A stretch of 12,487 bases of DNA from Marmoricola sp. Lineage in GTDB: Bacteria; Actinomycetota; Actinomycetes; Propionibacteriales; Nocardioidaceae. The translations under genes and the position numbers were made by a program. The notes under the pieces are model-generated. The model had not been told where the DNA came from. It saw only the letters and a list, made by a program, of their open reading frames with translations, and searched no databases. Of the stretch, positions 8,086-12,487 are shown piece after piece. Position 1 is the stretch's first letter; the number at the start of each line of letters is the position of its first letter. Location of the stretch: assembly GCA_030151765.1 (NCBI GenBank), contig JASLCW010000279.1:1-12487 (forward strand), in the 5' to 3' direction.

Positions 8086-10617
8086 GTGAGCGAGACGGCG
8101 TACGAGCGAGTGCTGGCCCTGGCGGAGGCCCAGGGGCTGGAGCTGTACCCGCACCAGGAGGACGCGATCCTCGAGGTGCTCGCCGGCAACAATGTCGTCC
8201 TCGCAACGCCGACCGGCTCGGGCAAGTCACTGGTCGCCACCGCCGCGCACATGGCTGCGATGAGTGACCGGCGGGTCTCCTTCTACACCGCGCCGATCAA
8301 GGCGCTGGTCAGCGAGAAGTTCTTCGCGCTCTGTGACGTCTTCGGCCCCGAGGACGTCGGGTTGCTCACCGGCGACGCCTCGGTGAATCCGGATGCGCCG
8401 ATCATCTGTTGTACCGCCGAGGTCCTCGCCAACATCGCCTTGCGCGAGGGCGAACGAGCCGACGTCGGCCTGGTCATCATGGACGAATTCCACTACTACG
8501 GCGACCCGCAGCGCGGCTGGGCCTAGCAGGTCCCGCTGCTCGAACTCCCCCAGGCGCAGTTCGTGCTGATGTCGGCGACGCTCGGCGATGTCACCGAGAT
8601 CGCCGCGGACCTGACGAAGCGCAATGGCCGTGAGACGGCGGTCGTCAACCAGGCCGAACGCCCGGTCCCGCTGACCTTCGACTGGTCACTGGAACCGCTC
8701 GCGGACACGCTCAAGGAACTGGTCGACACCGGTCAGGCGCCGGTGTACGTCGTGCACTTCACCCAGGCGGCCGCGGTCGAGCAGGCCACCGCGCTGCTCA
8801 CCCCGGCCCTTCCCAAGCCGGCCGATCCGGAACGACTGGCTGCCCGCCTCGCCGGGATCCGCTTCGGCGCCGGCTTCGGCAAGACGCTGTCCAAGCTGCT
8901 GCGCCGGGGCATCGGCGTCCATCACGCCGGGATGCTTCCCCGCTATCGCCGGCTCGTCGAACAGCTCGCGCAGGAAGGGCTGCTGACGATCATCTGCGGC
9001 ACCGACACACTGGGCGTCGGCATCAACGTGCCGATCCGCACGGTCCTCTTCACCGGTCTGGTCAAGTACGACGGTTCCCGCGAGCGGATTCTGCGCACCC
9101 GGGAGTTCCAGCAGATCGCCGGCCGCGCCGGACGCGCCGGCTTCGACACCATCGGGCACGTCGTCGTCCAGGCACCCGAGCACGTCATCGACAACGAGCG
9201 CGCCAAGGCCAAGGCGGCCGCGAAGAATGCCGCGATGAGCGAACAGCAGTTGGCGAAGCGCAAGTCGAAGGCCCAGCTCAAGAAGCCGCCGCCCGGCACG
9301 GTCGTGTGGACCGAGAAGAGCTTCGACAAGCTGGTCAGCGGTGCACCCGAGTCGCTGCGCTCGCACATGTTGGTCGACAACGCGATGCTGGTCAACGTCG
9401 CCGCGCGCGAGGAGGACGCCTTCCCGGTGATGCGCCGGCTGCTGACCGACAACCACGAGGACCGGCGCAACCAGCTCAAGCTGGCCCGGCGCGCCCTCCG
9501 CCTGACCCGGAGTCTGGTGCAGAACGGCGTGCTCACCCGGTTGGAGGCGCCGGACGACTTCGGCCGGCGCTACGTCCTGACCGTCGAGCTGCCGGAGGAC
9601 TTCGCGCTCAACCAGCCGCTGGCGCTCTTCGCGATCGCGGCACTGGACCTGCTCGACACCGAGTCGCCGTCGTACGCGCTGGACATCGTGTCGACGATCG
9701 AGGCGATCCTCGACCCGCCCCGGCAGGTCCTCTACGCGCAGCAACACGCGGCACGGGGCGAGGCGATCGCGGAGATGAAGGCCGATGGTCTCGAGTACGA
9801 CGAGCGCATGGCGCTGCTCGAGGAGGTGACCTGGCCGCGACCACTCGTCGACATCCTCCAACCTGCCTTCGCGATCTATCGGGAGAGCCACCCCTGGCTG
9901 CCCGACGACGCCCTCGACCCGAAGTCCGTCGTACGGGAGATGTTCGAGCAGGGCATGAGCTTCACCGACTTCGTGACCCGCTACGGCATCGCCCGCTCGG
10001 AAGGGCTGCTGCTGCGCTATCTCAGCGATGCCTACCGGACCCTGCGCCAGACGGTGCCCGACCAGCACCGCCCACCTGCGCTCGAGGAACTGGTCGACTG
10101 GCTGGGCGAGACCGTGCGCCAGACCGACTCCTCGCTCATCGACGAGTGGGAGGCGCTCGCCGATCCCGACCATCGCCCGCGTACGACGGGCGCGGCTGCG
10201 CCGCCTCCCCCGCGCCCGCTCTCCCAGCAGGAGCGCGCCTTCCGAGTGATGATCCGCAATGCCATGTGGCGCCGCGTCGAGCTCGTGTCCCGCGACGACC
10301 TGCGCGGCCTGAGGACTCTAGAGGCGACCGATGCGGCCCGCTTCGAACCGCCGCGCGAGATCGTGATGACCGATGAGGCCTGGGACGACGCGATCGAGGA
10401 CTACTACACCGAGCACGACCGGGTCGGCATCGACGCCGATGCCCGCGGCCCGGAGCACTTCAACGTCGACACCACCGGGAAGCCCTGGAAGGCGCGGCAG
10501 ACGATCGCGGACCCCGAGGGCCATCACGACTGGGTGATCGAGGCCGAGGTCGACACGGATGCCTCCGACGAGATCGGCGAGCTGGTGCTCACCACCACCG
10601 CGATGCGGCGGCTCTGA
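8086..10617 (+). pseudogene. DUF3516-type DEAD/DEAH-box helicase interrupted by an in-frame TAG
   Basis: This is an ATP-dependent RNA/DNA helicase of the Ski2-like, DUF3516 type found widely in actinobacteria (about 840 aa). GTG at 8086 leads directly into family sequence (VSETAYERVLALAEAQGLELYPHQ). Motifs: I TPTGSGKS (41-48); Ia YTAPIKAL (67-74); Ib region TGDAS (95-99); II DEFH (133-136); III SAT (163-165); V TDTLGVGINVP (306-316); VI QIAGRAGRAG (343-352); then the long alpha-helical C-terminal region to TGA 10615-10617. Codon 147 (8524-8526) is TAG. The flanking sequence GWA-stop-QVPLLELPQAQF matches the family's GWAWQVPLLELPQAQF, so a Trp codon TGG has become TAG. Both sides are in the same frame. 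As read, the product ends at 146 aa, after motif II; an internal restart at GTG 8563 or ATG 8569 would lack motifs I and II. The rest shows no decay, so the change is recent, suppressed, or a sequence error. Confidence 0.9.
8524..8526 (+). other. In-frame amber codon replacing a conserved Trp
   Basis: TAG lies in CCTAG at 8522-8526. Restoring TGG gives CCTGG and the expected GWAWQVPLLEL. One G-to-A change explains it. No downstream stem-loop of the kind used for recoding is obvious. Confidence 0.85.
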
Positions 10618-10619
10618 TC

Positions 10620-10648
10620 CTGTCGTTACGTCCGCTAGTCAGTAGAGT
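10620..10648 (+). promoter_or_regulatory. Candidate promoter of the MarR-type gene
   Basis: TAGAGT (10643-10648) fits the actinobacterial -10 pattern TANNNT. CTGTCG (10620-10625), 17 bp upstream, is a weak -35. The -10 ends 8 nt before the ATG, so transcription would begin at or near the start codon. AGTCA is repeated directly at 10637-10641 and 10646-10650 over the -10. No Shine-Dalgarno sequence is present, consistent with a leaderless mRNA. Confidence 0.4.
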
Positions 10649-10656
10649 CAAGCAGC

Positions 10657-11079
10657 ATGACGAGTCAGGATGCAGGCGCCACCGATCTGGAAATCGAGTC
10701 GCTGATGCGACTGGTGCATGCGATCGAGTCCGGCCACCAGTCGCAGCTCGATCTGCGGGCGCGCATGCTGATCCAGGAGCTCGGCCTCAACGGTGAGACA
10801 TCCATCCTTGCCGTCCGACGGGTCCTGCGCCTGACTCCCTCGACGCTTACCAGCCTGGCCGACCGGTTGGAGCGCGACAACTACATCGAGCGGCGGCGAC
10901 ATCCCACTGATCGTCGTACCGTCATGTTGGCGCTGACTCCCGCCGGAAAGCGCGCCTACAAGGCCGAGAAGGACTCCTACCGACAACTCATCGACCACTC
11001 GTTGTCCTCGCTCGACGCCGCATCGCGATCGCAGGCGATTGCTGCCCTGGCCCGGCTCTCTGAGCCGATCAGCAGGTGA
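10657..11079 (+). CDS. MarR-family transcriptional regulator, 140 aa
   Basis: This is a winged-helix DNA-binding repressor/activator, dimeric in known members and normally released by small ligands. The protein has the usual MarR length. Residues 10-45 are the helical dimer arm. LTPSTLTSLADRLERDNYIERR (about 59-80) is the recognition helix plus the start of the wing. D85-R86-R87 followed by TVMLALTPAGK is the family's DRR wing signature. ATG at 10657 is the only sensible start. It lies 39 bp after the helicase stop with its own promoter candidate. Its last 11 bp overlap the 3' end of the acyl-CoA dehydrogenase gene on the other strand. MarR-family proteins often control adjacent catabolic genes, so the neighbouring fatty-acid/steroid-type operon is a candidate target, as is autoregulation; this is inference, as no classical MarR palindrome was found. 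Confidence 0.88.
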   Translation: MTSQDAGATDLEIESLMRLVHAIESGHQSQLDLRARMLIQELGLNGETSILAVRRVLRLTPSTLTSLADRLERDNYIERRRHPTDRRTVMLALTPAGKRAYKAEKDSYRQLIDHSLSSLDAASRSQAIAALARLSEPISR

Positions 11080-12166
11080 GGTCGACGAGTCCGGCCAGTG
11101 TCGCGCGGTGGACGCCGGGCGTCCCCAGCGCGATCTGGTCGGACTTGGCGCGCTTCAGGTAGAGATGCGCGGGGTGCTCCCAGGTCATGCCGATGCCGCC
11201 GTGCAACTGGACCGCCTCCTCGGCGGCGAGGACGGCAAGATCGCTGCAGTAGGACTGGGCGACCGCCACCGCGATCCGCGTGTCCGCGTCGTTCTCCGCC
11301 AGCGCGGCAGCGGCGTACTGCGCGGCGGCGCTCGCCGACTCGACACTGGTGTAGAGGTCGGCCAGCCGGTGCTTGAGCGCCTGGAAGCCACCCACGACGC
11401 GACCGAACTGGCGGCGCACCTTGAGATAGGCGACGGTCTCCTCGAGACACCACTGGGCCAGCCCGGCCTGCTCGGAGGCGAGCAGGCCCGCACCGGCCCG
11501 CAGGGCGGTCCGGACGGCGGCCTCGGCATCGGACCGCACGAGGATTCCCACCGCTCCCTCGAGCGTGATGTCGGCCAGCTGCCTGGTCATGTCGAGAGAG
11601 ACGACCGGAGTGACGACCGCATCCGCAGTCGCCACCGCGTGGATCTCCAGGCCTTCCGGTGACTCGACGGGCACCAGCAGGACATCGGCCTCGATCGCCC
11701 CGGCGACACTGGTCACCGAGCCGAAGAGCCGGCAGCCCTCGTTGCGAACCGGGCGGATCACGCCGTCGGGATCGGCCGACCACGGCACCACCAGAGCGGC
11801 CGTCCGGGTGCCCTCGGCGAGCTCGGTGAGCAGGTCGGCATCGGAGTCCGACAGAACCGTCGTCGCGATCACCGCACTGGTGAGGAAGGGCACCGGGGCC
11901 GTCGTACGACCGAGCTCCTGGAGTACGACGGCCGCCTCACGCGCGGTGGCGCCGTGCCCGCCGCGCTCCTCGGGAACGAGCAGTCCGGCGAGGCCGAGCT
12001 CCACCGAGAGCGCCTTCCAGAGGTCGGCGACGATCGCGCGCTCACCGTCGTACACGCCCGTGACCGTGATCGGATCGCAGCGATCGGCGAGCAGAGCGCG
12101 GACGGTCGAGCGCAGGTCCTCCTCCACCTCGGTGGGGAGCAGATCGAAATCGGGAGCCGCGGTCAT
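11069..12166 (-). CDS. Acyl-CoA dehydrogenase, probable non-catalytic partner subunit, 365 aa
   Basis: Acyl-CoA dehydrogenases (FAD) introduce the alpha-beta double bond in acyl-CoA beta-oxidation. The fold is complete: N-terminal helical domain (1-115, with LGLAGLLVPEERGGHG at 57-72), a shortened beta domain (115-210), and a C-terminal helical domain with the FAD-contacting RRQFG (251-255) and LHGGIGMTWE (321-330). Where the MCAD-type catalytic Glu sits (YEGT), this protein has QIALGT (344-349), that is Leu347. At the alternative IVD-type position I align Arg219. It therefore lacks a visible catalytic base, as expected of one half of a heterotetrameric enzyme like mycobacterial FadE28-FadE29. 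ATG 12166-12164 is preferred because AAGGAGAT (12180-12173) lies 6 nt upstream; the in-frame GTG at 12184 would include that site. The start overlaps the upstream gene's stop as ATGA, showing translational coupling. The end overlaps the MarR gene by 11 bp. The alignment was done by eye. Confidence 0.88.
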   Translation of the reverse strand: MTAAPDFDLLPTEVEEDLRSTVRALLADRCDPITVTGVYDGERAIVADLWKALSVELGLAGLLVPEERGGHGATAREAAVVLQELGRTTAPVPFLTSAVIATTVLSDSDADLLTELAEGTRTAALVVPWSADPDGVIRPVRNEGCRLFGSVTSVAGAIEADVLLVPVESPEGLEIHAVATADAVVTPVVSLDMTRQLADITLEGAVGILVRSDAEAAVRTALRAGAGLLASEQAGLAQWCLEETVAYLKVRRQFGRVVGGFQALKHRLADLYTSVESASAAAQYAAAALAENDADTRIAVAVAQSYCSDLAVLAAEEAVQLHGGIGMTWEHPAHLYLKRAKSDQIALGTPGVHRATLAGLVDLTC

Positions 12167-12487
12167 CGGGGGATCTCCTTCCACGGGATGTCCTTGTCGA
12201 CGCGGTGTTCTCCGGGAAGCCCCAGCACCCGCTCGGCGACCACATTGCGGAGGATCTCCGAGGTGCCGCCCTCGATGGAGTTGCCCTTGGCCCGCAGATA
12301 GCGATAGCCGGCGTCGCGGCCGGTGAAGTCGACCCTCTCGGGGCGCACCATCGTCCAGTCCGAATAGCGCAGGCCGTCCTCACCGAGGATCTCCAGCTCC
12401 AGCCCGGAGAGCTGCTGACTCACCCGTGCGAAGGTCAGCTTCATCGCCGAGCCCTCGGGGCCGGGCTGCCCCTGGGCGAGCTTCTGC
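12163..12487 (-). CDS. Acyl-CoA dehydrogenase, C-terminal part (5' end outside window), catalytic subunit type
   Basis: The last 107 residues of a FadE-like acyl-CoA dehydrogenase are visible, starting QKLAQGQPGPEGSAMKL and ending in RVDKDIPWKEIPR before TGA (12165-12163). The motif NSIEGGTSEILRN contains the Glu (codon 12273-12271) corresponding to the MCAD-type catalytic base. The following RNVVAERVLGLPGE is the typical family tail. The gene continues beyond the right edge; the Met at 12444 is internal, because the family-like frame is open to the edge. Its stop overlaps the next gene's start by 4 nt (ATGA), so both are made from one mRNA and probably at equal dose. With the downstream Glu-less partner it would form a heteromeric dehydrogenase. 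The substrate is unknown; mycobacterial relatives with this arrangement act on sterol side-chain CoA esters. Confidence 0.88.
   Translation of the reverse strand, partial: QKLAQGQPGPEGSAMKLTFARVSQQLSGLELEILGEDGLRYSDWTMVRPERVDFTGRDAGYRYLRAKGNSIEGGTSEILRNVVAERVLGLPGEHRVDKDIPWKEIPR
12173..12180 (-). promoter_or_regulatory. Ribosome-binding site of the second acyl-CoA dehydrogenase gene
   Basis: On the minus strand AAGGAGAT lies 6 nt before ATG 12166. It is a near-perfect match to the anti-Shine-Dalgarno sequence and decides the start over the in-frame GTG at 12184. It lies inside the last codons of the upstream gene. Confidence 0.75.

Noticed and set aside
8524..8529. TAG-CAG as a designed readthrough context or pyrrolysine/selenocysteine-type site
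   Set aside because: A stop followed by CAR can leak in some systems, but the residue is a conserved Trp, no recoding element is visible, and no related tRNA or synthetase gene is in the window.
8686..10173. 495-codon minus-strand open frame opposite the helicase
   Set aside because: Shadow of the helicase frame; low-complexity composition rich in Val/Glu/Arg/Asp, no recognisable domain, and the plus-strand frame is clearly helicase.
12167..12184. Longer start (GTG at 12184) for the 365-aa acyl-CoA dehydrogenase
   Set aside because: It would place the strong Shine-Dalgarno AAGGAGAT inside the coding region; ATG 12166 has ideal spacing and ATGA coupling.

Overview
The window is GC-rich DNA with strong third-position G/C bias. 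Its gene families are a DUF222/13E12-type HNH protein, a DUF3516-type DEAD/DEAH helicase, a class II UvrA and a paired acyl-CoA dehydrogenase operon. This combination suggests an actinobacterium, most likely Propionibacteriales (Nocardioides-like); that placement is inferred from family content and not proven.

Layout, left to right. (1) 2-3190 (+): the 3' part of a very large, apparently exported, repeat-rich beta-type protein whose start lies outside the window. It is closed by a strong 16+4 bp hairpin at 3210-3253. (2) 3263-3667 (+): a small unit with a perfect inverted repeat, a short stem-loop presenting a Shine-Dalgarno sequence, a candidate 16-codon leader ORF, and a 93-aa gene of unknown function starting 2 nt after the leader stop. 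(3) 3682-6057 (-): a 791-aa UvrA2-like ABC ATPase convergent with it; a small inverted repeat covers its stop codon. (4) 6058-6417: a 360-bp divergent intergenic region with several inverted repeats and a GTCGAG-CCT-GTCGAG repeat word. (5) 6418-7729 (+): a DUF222/HNH gene broken by one frameshift, followed by a nearly perfect 41-bp hairpin. (6) 8086-10617 (+): a DUF3516-type helicase interrupted by an in-frame TAG where the family has a tryptophan. (7) 10657-11079 (+): a MarR-type regulator whose 3' end overlaps (8) 12487-11069 (-): two translationally coupled acyl-CoA dehydrogenase genes, of which the upstream one runs off the right edge.

Functional reading. UvrA2 and the helicase are nucleic-acid-handling proteins, but nothing ties them into one pathway. 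The two acyl-CoA dehydrogenases look like the catalytic and non-catalytic halves of a heteromeric enzyme for a bulky acyl-CoA (sterol side chain or similar), and the neighbouring MarR protein is a reasonable candidate regulator. The most notable features are two disrupted reading frames within about 1.3 kb (frameshift in the HNH gene, nonsense codon in the helicase), the leader ORF with the unknown 93-aa gene, and the unusual repeat protein at the left. I found no convincing evidence of a complete new defence or mobile system. No tRNA, rRNA, CRISPR array or transposase was seen.
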